Source: Planctomycetia bacterium
Lineage (GTDB): Bacteria > Planctomycetota > UBA1135 > GCA-002686595
Assembly (NCBI GenBank): GCA_005778045.1
Contig: SXKQ01000073.1
Location: 1-6,617 of the forward strand
Length of the DNA stretch: 6,617 bases
Direction of reading: 5' to 3'
Below, one piece after another: positions 1-6,617 of this stretch; position 1 is the stretch's first letter, and every line of letters starts with the position of its first letter. The translations under genes were made by a program, and so were the position numbers. The notes beneath the pieces were generated by a model, which worked only from the letters and a program-made list of their open reading frames with translations, made no database searches and was not told where the DNA came from.

Positions 1-1
1 G

Positions 2-88
2 GAACCCGGCGCGAAGCTCGGCCGCCAGCTCGGCTATCCGACCGCCAATATGCGGCTCGGCAACTATCTGCGCCCGCGCTACGGCATC
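2..88 (+). pseudogene. ribF: RibF (riboflavin kinase / FAD synthetase) internal fragment
   Basis: The frame starting at base 2 encodes 29 residues containing [12 protein letters not shown] and, a little later, YLRPRYGI. This is the start of the C-terminal riboflavin-kinase domain of RibF. There the PTAN motif helps bind ATP/Mg, and the 'P..GIY' strand follows it. RibF converts riboflavin to FMN and then FMN to FAD in the cytoplasm. Homology ends exactly after the Ile codon at 86-88; family members continue with Tyr-Ala-Val. The next bases read perfectly as a sodium symporter on the opposite strand. The frame itself stays open to 388, but that extension is only antisense to the symporter and DUF4212 genes. 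The 5' side is cut by the window edge. From memory, the YLRPRYGI wording is most like alphaproteobacterial RibF. Identification as RibF is firm for such a short piece; whether it is a pseudogene or a chimeric join is undecided. Confidence 0.8.
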
Positions 89-319
89 CAGGTACACGGA
101 GCCGTCGTAGCCCGAAAACGAGATGATGCCCGCCATCGAGAGGAACGAGGCCGCGCTCATCCAGTCGGCCGCGGTTGCGAGCCCGTTGGCGACCGGCGAC
201 ACGCTGCCTCCGGCGACGTAGAACTCCCCGGTCGACTTCGCGCGACTCCACAGCGCGATCGCGATGTACAGCGCGAACGAGAGGCCGACGATGACGAAGG
301 TCCAAGCTTGCACGTTCAT
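89..319 (-). pseudogene. N-terminal fragment of sodium:solute symporter (ActP / VC_2705-like)
   Basis: Reading minus from the ATG at 319, 77 codons encode the N-terminus of an SSS-family cation/monocarboxylate symporter of the type paired with DUF4212. These permeases import acetate or similar acids with Na+. Residues 1-24 form the first membrane helix. They are followed by [16 protein letters not shown], the [12 protein letters not shown] signature and GYDGSVYL, all strongly typical of the family. After Leu77 (codon 91-89) the family continues with MGWTGGY-like sequence. Here the frame instead reads unrelated residues (DAVARAQIV...), and the DNA is ribF on the other strand. Most of the roughly 550-600 residue protein is therefore absent. 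The ATG overlaps the TGA of the upstream DUF4212 gene (ATGA, 319-316), so the two were translationally coupled in their native operon. It cannot be functional as it stands in this sequence. Confidence 0.85.
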
Positions 320-606
320 CGCGAGCCCCCCTCGTCGTGCTCTTCGAGCCCTTCCTCACGCTCGATGCGATCCATGCGCCGCGCGTAGACGAAGATCAGC
401 GCGACGAAAGCGAGGATCGAGCCCTGCTGCGCCATCCAGAAGCCGAGCCGGAAGCCGGTGCCGGGAATGCGGATGCCGTTGAGCCACGGCGCGAGCAGAA
501 TCGCGGCACCGTAGGAGACGGCGAACCACAAAACGAGCAGCAGCGCCACGAGGCGCAAATTGCGGAGCCAGTAGCGCTGGTGCCGCGAGGGCTGTTGGGA
601 CTTCAT
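316..606 (-). CDS. DUF4212 domain protein, small partner of sodium:solute symporter
   Basis: A complete 96-residue protein starting [13 protein letters not shown]. Two hydrophobic segments are visible, about residues 18-40 and 58-75, with a charged C-terminal tail rich in Glu and Arg. The N-terminal RYWLRNLRL and the mid-protein [14 protein letters not shown] are typical of the DUF4212 (putative solute:sodium symporter small subunit) family, whose usual length is about 80-100 residues. The genes are normally immediately upstream of an SSS symporter, as here, with stop and start overlapping as ATGA. The start at 606 is preferred because the homology begins there and a GGAG (CTCC on the plus strand at 617-620) lies 10 nt upstream. 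The open frame continues to 885 but has no recognisable content beyond 606. Its exact role is not settled; it probably supports folding or activity of the symporter. It appears intact although its partner is cut after 77 codons. Confidence 0.88.
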   Translation of the reverse strand: MKSQQPSRHQRYWLRNLRLVALLLVLWFAVSYGAAILLAPWLNGIRIPGTGFRLGFWMAQQGSILAFVALIFVYARRMDRIEREEGLEEHDEGGSR

Positions 607-731
607 GGGGGGCAGTCTCCGTGGCCCGGAGGATACGTGGCCGCTCGCGCCACCGCGCGTCGGATTGCCGGTGGCGGGGCTCGGCCGGCTCTCTCGGGCG
701 GGGCGCAGCCGCGCGGCTCGCCGCCGCCGAG
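607..731. other. Leader of the DUF4212 gene running into the rtcB fragment
   Basis: This stretch of about 125 bp lies between the DUF4212 start and the first base of RtcB homology. Near its left end it holds the DUF4212 ribosome-binding site (GGAG on the minus strand, 620-617). I could not recognise protein homology in any of the six frames, nor a clear promoter or hairpin. In the native symporter operon it would be the promoter/leader region. The join with rtcB lies at its right edge: the RtcB family would require a VHRK-like stretch just before GATRA, and here the frame reads AAAE. Confidence 0.45.
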
Positions 732-1124
732 GGCGCGACGCGCGCGCTCGGGCCTGGGAGCCCGGAACTCCCCGAGGCACTCCGGGACTTCGGTCAGCCG
801 GTACTCGTCGGCGGGAGCATGGGGACCGAATCGTGGGTGCTCGTCGGCACGCCGACTTCGCGGCTGCGCGCGTTCGGTTCCGCATGCCACGGTGCCGGGC
901 GCGCGATGAGCCGCAACGAAGCCCTGCGCCGCTGGACGGGCTCCACGCTCGTGCACGAGCTCGCCGAGCGCGGCATCGTCGTGCGCAGCCCGTCGTTCCG
1001 CGGCATCGCCGAGGAAGCGCCCGGCGCCTACAAGGACGTCGACCGCGTCGTCGCCATCGCCGAACACGCCGGCCTCGCGCGCCGCGTCGCGCGCCTCGAG
1101 CCCATCGCGTGCATCAAGGGCTGA
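732..1124 (+). pseudogene. rtcB: RtcB RNA-splicing ligase, C-terminal fragment
   Basis: 130 codons match the C-terminus of RtcB, the GTP- and Mn-dependent ligase that joins 2',3'-cyclic-phosphate RNA ends to 5'-OH ends. Visible landmarks in order are [47 protein letters not shown] and the terminal CIKG. The His in CHGAGR (codon 888-890) lies 78 residues from the C-terminus counting itself, as does the guanylylated His404 of the 481-residue Pyrococcus enzyme. The catalytic nucleophile is therefore kept. About 350 N-terminal residues carrying most metal ligands are missing. The frame stays open upstream, and a gene caller could start it at GTG 621 or elsewhere, but residues before 732 do not resemble RtcB. 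The gene converges with the kinase gene, with 24 bp between stops. It is probably the 3' end of a real, intact gene whose 5' part was lost at a chimeric join. Confidence 0.85.
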
Positions 1125-1148
1125 GCGCGCGACGGGCCCGAATGCGAG

Positions 1149-3173
<2,025 letters not shown>

Positions 3174-3220
3174 CGGGGTGTCTCCGGGGACGAGAGACCG
3201 CTGCCGCACCGAACATTACA

Positions 3221-3238
3221 GGAAAGCGCCCGATTTCC
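3221..3238 (-). promoter_or_regulatory. Small inverted repeat between sigma and kinase genes
   Basis: Within the 73-bp gap between the sigma stop and the kinase start there is a perfect 5-bp inverted repeat, GGAAA and TTTCC, separated by 8 nt (GGAAAGCGCCCGATTTCC on the plus strand). It lies about 48 nt upstream of the kinase ATG. In the transcript it could form a weak hairpin, or it could be a protein site. The short stem and A/T pairs make it a poor terminator, and no U-tract follows it. Its function is unknown. Confidence 0.25.
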
Positions 3239-3246
3239 CGCCCGGG

Positions 3247-3984
3247 CTAGCGGGAGAGAGCCTCAAACAGGGCCCCGAGCTCGGCCTCGACGTCGCCTTC
3301 GGACTCCACGGTGTCCCGGACGAGGGCTCGCAGGGTCTCGCGGTAGCGCTTGCGCAGCCGACTCGCGGCCACCCGGATCGAGCCCTCGCTCAGGCCCGAG
3401 CGCGCTGCCATGGCGGCCACCCCGGCGAGCTCAGGCTCCTGCAAGGCGGGCCGTAGCAGCTCGAACAGCTCCGCCTTGCCGTCGGCGAGGAACTCGGACT
3501 GCACGTGCGCCAGCGCACGGGCCAGCAGGGAGAGCGCCCACTCGCGCTCGTAGGCCTGTTCGGGCGTGAGGCCGGAGGCGCCCGGCAGGTGCAGCCTGCT
3601 GTCGGCGTCATCGGGCTCGAGCGACACGACGCGCGCGGCCCCGCCCCGCTTCTCGGCGCCGGCGCGAGCGCGCTCGTGCGAAAGGTGGTGTCGCAGCGCC
3701 GCGATCAGGAAGGAGCGGAAGCGACCGCGCTCCGCGGACAGCTCGCCGAAGTCGCGCTTCTCGAGCAGGCGCGCGAAGAAACCCTGCACCGTGTCGGCGG
3801 CCTCGTGCGGATCGAGCCCGCGGCGGCGCAGGAACGCATAGAGCGGTGCCCAGTACTGCTCGCACAGCTCGCCGAGCGCGGCGCGGGCGCGCGGCTCCTC
3901 GCTCGCGGAGAGCGACGCGACCATGCTCCAGCGCGTGGTCAGGAACGCCGCGGATGAACCCGGTTCGGGAGCCGTCATTTCCAT
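3247..3984 (-). CDS. ECF-type RNA polymerase sigma factor, kinase-linked group
   Basis: 245 residues. The N-terminal FLTTRWSMV motif and YWAPLYAFLRRRG are hallmarks of the long ECF-like sigma factors abundant in Planctomycetota. Region 2 spans about 33-105 and includes GRFRSFLIAALRHHL, which binds RNA polymerase and the -10 element. Region 4 spans about 150-222, with a helix-turn-helix around AARSGLSEGSIRVAASRLRKRY that contacts the -35 element. The C-terminal tail (VESEGDVEAELGALFEAL) is a usual extra of this group, explaining a length above the common 170-200. In region 2.2 the normally acidic motif is mostly neutral (EAADTVQGFF), and Thr65 sits within it. No anti-sigma gene is adjacent; the neighbouring kinase is the likely regulator. 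The start at 3984 has no obvious Shine-Dalgarno, and the ATG at 3978 is an alternative. It is probably cotranscribed with the kinase. Confidence 0.9.
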   Translation of the reverse strand: MEMTAPEPGSSAAFLTTRWSMVASLSASEEPRARAALGELCEQYWAPLYAFLRRRGLDPHEAADTVQGFFARLLEKRDFGELSAERGRFRSFLIAALRHHLSHERARAGAEKRGGAARVVSLEPDDADSRLHLPGASGLTPEQAYEREWALSLLARALAHVQSEFLADGKAELFELLRPALQEPELAGVAAMAARSGLSEGSIRVAASRLRKRYRETLRALVRDTVESEGDVEAELGALFEALSR

Positions 3985-4009
3985 CAGGCTAGCGCGTTGC
4001 GGGTGGCGC

Positions 4010-4022
4010 GTGGCAGTGCCAC
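4010..4022. promoter_or_regulatory. 13-bp perfect inverted repeat in divergent intergenic region
   Basis: GTGGCAGTGCCAC is a perfect palindrome with 5-bp arms around AGT. It is centred in the 61-bp space between the divergently transcribed sigma gene (start 3984) and the transporter gene (start 4046). The position suits an operator for either promoter. I could not recognise convincing -35/-10 elements beside it. In GC-rich DNA a 5-bp arm can occur by chance, so this is a candidate only. Confidence 0.3.
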
Positions 4023-4045
4023 TGGGGCGGGGCTATCGTCTCCCC

Positions 4046-4822
4046 ATGGAACAAGCCCGACGTGGATCGAAGCGCGAGACGCTCCTGCTGGCCTCGCTGG
4101 CGCTCTTCACGGGCTTCTTCGTGGCGGCGAACTTCCTCGGCAACAAGCTGTGGGAGTTCACGCTGTTCGGGCTCGCGCCGAGCGATCTCGGCCTCGAGGG
4201 CGAGACCTTCGTCGCGACGGCGGGCATCATCGCCTTTCCGCTGACGTTCATCCTGACCGACGTCGTCAACGAGTATTTCGGCAAGCGCATCGTGCGCACG
4301 TTCACATGGCTCGCGATCGCCGTGAACATCGTGCTGCAGCCGGTGGTGATCGGGGCGGCGGTGGCGCCGACGGTGAGCTTCACGCCGGGCATCGACTCGG
4401 AGACGGCGCACAGGGCCTACGCGCTCGCCTACGGCGCCACGTGGACCATCACCATCGCGAGCCTCGTGGCCTTCGCCCTCGGGCAGTTCGTCGACGTGGC
4501 CGTGTTCTCGTGGCTGCGCCATCGCACGGGCGGGAAGATGATCTGGCTGCGCGCGCAGGGCAGCACGGTCGTGAGCCAGCTGATCGACACGCTGATCGTG
4601 ATCTACCTCGCGTTCTACCTGCTGCCGGCACTCGCCGGCGACGAGCACATGAGCGCGGGTCAGGCCGGGCGCATCGCGCTCACCAACTACATCTACAAGT
4701 TCGCGCTCGCGGTGGTGATGACGCCCGTCCTCTACTTCGCGCGCGGCCTGGTCATTGCGTGGCTCGGCACCGAGGAAGCCGCCGCGCTCGCCGACGAGGC
4801 ACATCCCGCGGACCCGCACTGA
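4046..4822 (+). CDS. yhhQ: Queuosine precursor transporter, YhhQ/QPTR family
   Basis: 258 residues and about six membrane helices (approximately 12-33, 55-75, 85-110, 128-150, 176-198, 210-236). Family signatures are clear: NFLGNK near residue 29, FPLTFILTDVVNEYFGKR at 64-81, then a D-VFSWLRHRTGGKMIWLR stretch around 150-169 and STVVSQLIDT at 173-182. YhhQ proteins (Vut_1 family) import preQ0/preQ1 or related deazapurines across the inner membrane for making the tRNA base queuosine. The ATG at 4046 is chosen because the homology starts just after it and the open frame upstream runs into the sigma gene region. No good Shine-Dalgarno is visible, so a leaderless or weakly initiated message is possible. 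The TGA at 4820-4822 overlaps the GAGGAG ribosome site of the next gene, so the two are coupled. No tgt or queA gene is in the window. Confidence 0.9.
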   Translation: MEQARRGSKRETLLLASLALFTGFFVAANFLGNKLWEFTLFGLAPSDLGLEGETFVATAGIIAFPLTFILTDVVNEYFGKRIVRTFTWLAIAVNIVLQPVVIGAAVAPTVSFTPGIDSETAHRAYALAYGATWTITIASLVAFALGQFVDVAVFSWLRHRTGGKMIWLRAQGSTVVSQLIDTLIVIYLAFYLLPALAGDEHMSAGQAGRIALTNYIYKFALAVVMTPVLYFARGLVIAWLGTEEAAALADEAHPADPH

Positions 4823-4826
4823 GGAG
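4821..4826 (+). promoter_or_regulatory. Ribosome-binding site overlapping upstream stop codon
   Basis: GAGGAG lies 9 nt before the ATG at 4836 and shares its first two bases with the TGA stop of the transporter gene. This is the strongest Shine-Dalgarno in the window. It fixes the start of the zinc-ribbon gene and implies translational coupling. Confidence 0.75.
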
Positions 4827-4835
4827 CGTCCGAGC

Positions 4836-5423
4836 ATGAGCGCGTTCTGTCCGCACTGTGGCCAACCTGCCCACGTGGGCGCGGCCTTCTGCCCCGCGAC
4901 GGGTGCCTCGCTCGCGAGCGAACCGCCGCCGCCGCGCGCCGCGCCGATGCCCGCGCCGCCGCTCGAGGAATACGGGCCCGGCGGAGTGATCCTGCTGAGC
5001 TTCCTGACCTGCGGGATCTTCGGGATCGTGCGCTTCTACCAGTGCGCGCAGGCTTACCGGCGCGAGCTCCCCGGCGCGGCGCCGAACTTCGAGTGGCAGT
5101 TCTGGACCTACGTGGTCGCATCGCTCGTCGGAGCGGCCACCGCGAGCTTCGGAATCGGCTTCGTGGCGCTCGTCGGCGCGATCGTGGTGGGCGCACTGAT
5201 GCTCAGCGAAGTCTGCGCGGCGCGCGCGGAGCTCGCTCGACGCACGGGCGTCGAGCCTGCACTCACGAGCTCGAGCACGCAGGTGACCCTGTGGGTGCTC
5301 GGCGAGGTGCTCACCATCGTGGTTGTCGGCCTGATCCTGCTCGTCATCCAGAGTCTGCAGTTCTTCGAGGACCACAACACCGTGGTGCGCGCCCTGCGCA
5401 AGCGCGCGAGCTCCGGCAGCTAG
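4836..5423 (+). CDS. Zinc-ribbon membrane protein, DUF4234-like
   Basis: 195 residues. It opens with CPHCGQPAHVGAAFCPATG, a zinc-ribbon shape in which the fourth cysteine is replaced: Cys5, Cys8 and Cys19 are present but position 22 is Thr, so metal binding may be weak or lost. A Pro/Ala-rich linker (about 29-44) follows. Then come hydrophobic segments at about 49-68, 90-124 (probably two passes) and 148-174. The LLSFLTCGIFGIVRFYQ segment resembles the LLSIITLGIYGIYWFY motif of DUF4234-type membrane proteins. A function cannot be assigned; such proteins may be small membrane sensors or scaffolds. It is the second gene of a two-gene operon with the queuosine-precursor transporter and is coupled through an overlapping ribosome-binding site. 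Its TAG stop overlaps the stop of the convergent agmatine deiminase gene. Confidence 0.8.
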   Translation: MSAFCPHCGQPAHVGAAFCPATGASLASEPPPPRAAPMPAPPLEEYGPGGVILLSFLTCGIFGIVRFYQCAQAYRRELPGAAPNFEWQFWTYVVASLVGAATASFGIGFVALVGAIVVGALMLSEVCAARAELARRTGVEPALTSSSTQVTLWVLGEVLTIVVVGLILLVIQSLQFFEDHNTVVRALRKRASSGS

Positions 5424-6559
5424 CTCGCGGGCTGCTGCTGCGAGAGGCAGTGGATCGCGCCGAGGCCCCAGATGAGCTCGGTGCAGTCGATGCCGATCAC
5501 CTTGCGCGAGCGGCCGTAGAAGCGCTGGAGCGTGTCGAGCGCCTCGGCGTCGTGCTTGCGATGACGATAGGTCGGCACGAGCAGCGCGCCATTGACGAAC
5601 AGGAAGTTCGCGTAGGTCGCGGGCAGGCGCTGGCCGTCGTGCTCGACCGTGCCGGGCATCGGCAGGGTGACGATGTCGTAGGGCCGGCCGTCGGGATCGC
5701 GCAGGAATTGCAGCCGCAGCAGGTTGTCGGCGAGCCGCTCGTGGTTCTCGTCGCGCGGGTCGGGCTCGATCGTGGTCAGGATCGTGCGCTCGTCGAGGAA
5801 GCGCGCGAGATCATCGATGTGGCCATCGGTGTCGTCGCCGACGATGCCCTCGCCGAGCCACAGGACGCGCGTCGCGCCGTACCAGTCGCACAGCGCGCGC
5901 TCGATGTCGCCGCGCTTCATGTGCGGGTTGCGGTTCTTGTGCAGCAGGCAGCCTTCGGTCGTGAGCACCGTGCCGCGGCCGTCGAACTCCACCGAGCCGC
6001 CTTCCATCACGATCGGCGCGCCGTCGTGGCGCGGCAGCCACAGGCCGTCGAGCTGGCCCTCGATCGACGAGTCGCCGGCGGCCATGAGCTCGGCCACGCG
6101 CGTCGGGACCGCGTCGTCGGCCTCCCACGGCGGATACTTGCCGCCCCACGCGTTGAAGCCCCAATCGACGATTGAGAGGCGTCGCTGGCCGCCGCGCCCG
6201 GGCTTCACGAGGAACGCCGGGCCGTGGTCCCGGCACCACGCCTCGTTGGTGGGGATGCGGTGGAAGCGGACGCGCTTGCCGAGCCATGCGCGCTTCACGC
6301 CGTTCGCGACGAGCTGCTCGGCGACGATGCGCTCGTAGTTGCCGTTGGGCACGTTGATGTGCACCAACTCGCGCGGCGCGATCTCGCGCACGATCGTGGC
6401 GAGGTTCGCCGGGACCGTGTGGTACTTGTCGGGGAATGAGATGCCTTCCGGCCGCGGCCAGCTGAACCATGTAGCGCTGTGGCGTTCCCACTCGGCCGGG
6501 AACGTCCAGCCGTGCTGCGCCGGCGTGCCCGCGAGCAGCTTGGGCTTGCGCGCGGCCAT
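5420..6559 (-). CDS. aguA: Agmatine deiminase family protein (agmatine iminohydrolase)
   Basis: 379 residues, the usual length for the family (PAD_porph). It should hydrolyse agmatine to N-carbamoylputrescine and ammonia in the cytoplasm, one step from putrescine. Motifs in order are PAEWERHSATWFSWP (21-35), CRDHGPAF (109-116), MEGGSVEFDGRGTVLTTEG (185-203), DTDGHIDD (243-250, with His247 and Asp249) and IHCLSQQQP (369-377, with nucleophile Cys371). All residues expected for the thiol-imidate mechanism are present. Compared with the best-known AguA enzymes, RDHGP replaces RDTGP and GLGAIHC replaces GGGNIHC, a variant I associate with less-studied members of the family, so the substrate is probable rather than certain. 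The start at 6559 is supported by family-typical sequence from residue 13 onward. There is no strong Shine-Dalgarno. The start is 2 bp after the stop of the preceding gene, so translation is probably coupled. Confidence 0.9.
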   Translation of the reverse strand: MAARKPKLLAGTPAQHGWTFPAEWERHSATWFSWPRPEGISFPDKYHTVPANLATIVREIAPRELVHINVPNGNYERIVAEQLVANGVKRAWLGKRVRFHRIPTNEAWCRDHGPAFLVKPGRGGQRRLSIVDWGFNAWGGKYPPWEADDAVPTRVAELMAAGDSSIEGQLDGLWLPRHDGAPIVMEGGSVEFDGRGTVLTTEGCLLHKNRNPHMKRGDIERALCDWYGATRVLWLGEGIVGDDTDGHIDDLARFLDERTILTTIEPDPRDENHERLADNLLRLQFLRDPDGRPYDIVTLPMPGTVEHDGQRLPATYANFLFVNGALLVPTYRHRKHDAEALDTLQRFYGRSRKVIGIDCTELIWGLGAIHCLSQQQPAS

Positions 6560-6561
6560 GG

Positions 6562-6617
6562 TCAGGTCGCGAAACGGCGCGTGATGCCGTCGTAGGCGTC
6601 GATGCGGCGGTCGCGCC
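6562..6617 (-). CDS. aguB: C-terminal tail of probable N-carbamoylputrescine amidase (partial)
   Basis: Reading minus from the window edge, the frame gives RDRRIDAYDGITRRFAT and then TGA (6564-6562). The wording R-R-D/R-R..DAY..(L/I)TRRF is typical of the extreme C-terminus of AguB-type carbon-nitrogen hydrolases. These convert N-carbamoylputrescine to putrescine, CO2 and ammonia. The gene ends 2 bp before the agmatine deiminase start, the classic aguB-aguA neighbourhood, which strengthens the call. Only 17 codons are in the window, so the nitrilase Glu-Lys-Cys triad cannot be checked. Confidence 0.65.
   Translation of the reverse strand, partial: RDRRIDAYDGITRRFAT

Noticed and set aside
50..388. 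Plus-strand open frame of 112 codons as a gene
   Set aside because: Only its first 13 codons continue the RibF reading. The rest is antisense to the symporter and DUF4212 genes.
89..729. The symporter piece as a mobile element insertion
   Set aside because: No transposase, terminal inverted repeats or target-site duplication are visible at either edge. The piece is an ordinary operon fragment.
316..885. Long version of the DUF4212 protein starting at 885
   Set aside because: The extra 93 N-terminal residues are Arg/Pro-rich with no homology and cross the rtcB join. The family start with a ribosome site is at 606.
3174..3209. Kinase start at the upstream ATG 3209
   Set aside because: It adds 12 residues outside the family. 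The internal ATG at 3173 has a well-spaced GGAG and directly precedes the zinc ribbon.
5042..6175. Plus-strand open frame of 377 codons
   Set aside because: It overlaps the zinc-ribbon gene out of frame and then runs antisense to the deiminase. It shows no homology and a low-complexity Arg/Val/Ala composition.

Overview
This is a GC-rich window (GC clearly above two thirds by eye) from a bacterium. The best taxonomic clue is the pair at 1149-3984: an ECF-type sigma factor followed by a Ser/Thr protein kinase with an N-terminal zinc ribbon. That pairing is characteristic of Planctomycetota and some neighbouring phyla, so I infer a high-GC planctomycete-like organism with moderate confidence. 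No tRNA, rRNA, CRISPR array or transposase gene was seen.

Layout, left to right. Positions 1-88 (+) encode an internal piece of RibF (riboflavin kinase/FAD synthetase). At 88/89 this stops abruptly and runs into the N-terminal 77 codons of an acetate/monocarboxylate-type sodium:solute symporter on the minus strand (319 to 89). The symporter start codon overlaps the stop codon of its usual small partner, a DUF4212 protein (606 to 316). About 125 bp further right, at roughly 730, the sequence switches again, to the last 130 codons of the RNA ligase RtcB (+, to 1124). So the first 730 bp join fragments of three unrelated genes at two abrupt joints. An assembly or library chimera at a contig end is the most economical reading, with genuine rearrangement as the alternative.

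From about 730 onward the sequence is coherent. RtcB converges with the kinase gene (3173 to 1149). The ECF sigma gene (3984 to 3247) lies directly upstream of the kinase, 73 bp away, and the two probably form a signalling operon. The kinase is predicted to sense something outside the cytoplasm through an unrecognised C-terminal domain of about 250 residues. The sigma factor has lost most of its acidic residues in region 2.2 and carries a threonine there, which fits control by phosphorylation. Divergent from sigma is a YhhQ-family queuosine-precursor transporter (4046-4822). It is translationally coupled to a small membrane protein with a degenerate zinc ribbon (4836-5423).

The right end is the agmatine-to-putrescine route on the minus strand. 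An agmatine deiminase family protein (6559 to 5420) sits 2 bp behind the C-terminal tail of what appears to be N-carbamoylputrescine amidase (cut by the window edge). The deiminase gene and the zinc-ribbon gene converge so tightly that their two TAG stops share one CTAG palindrome.
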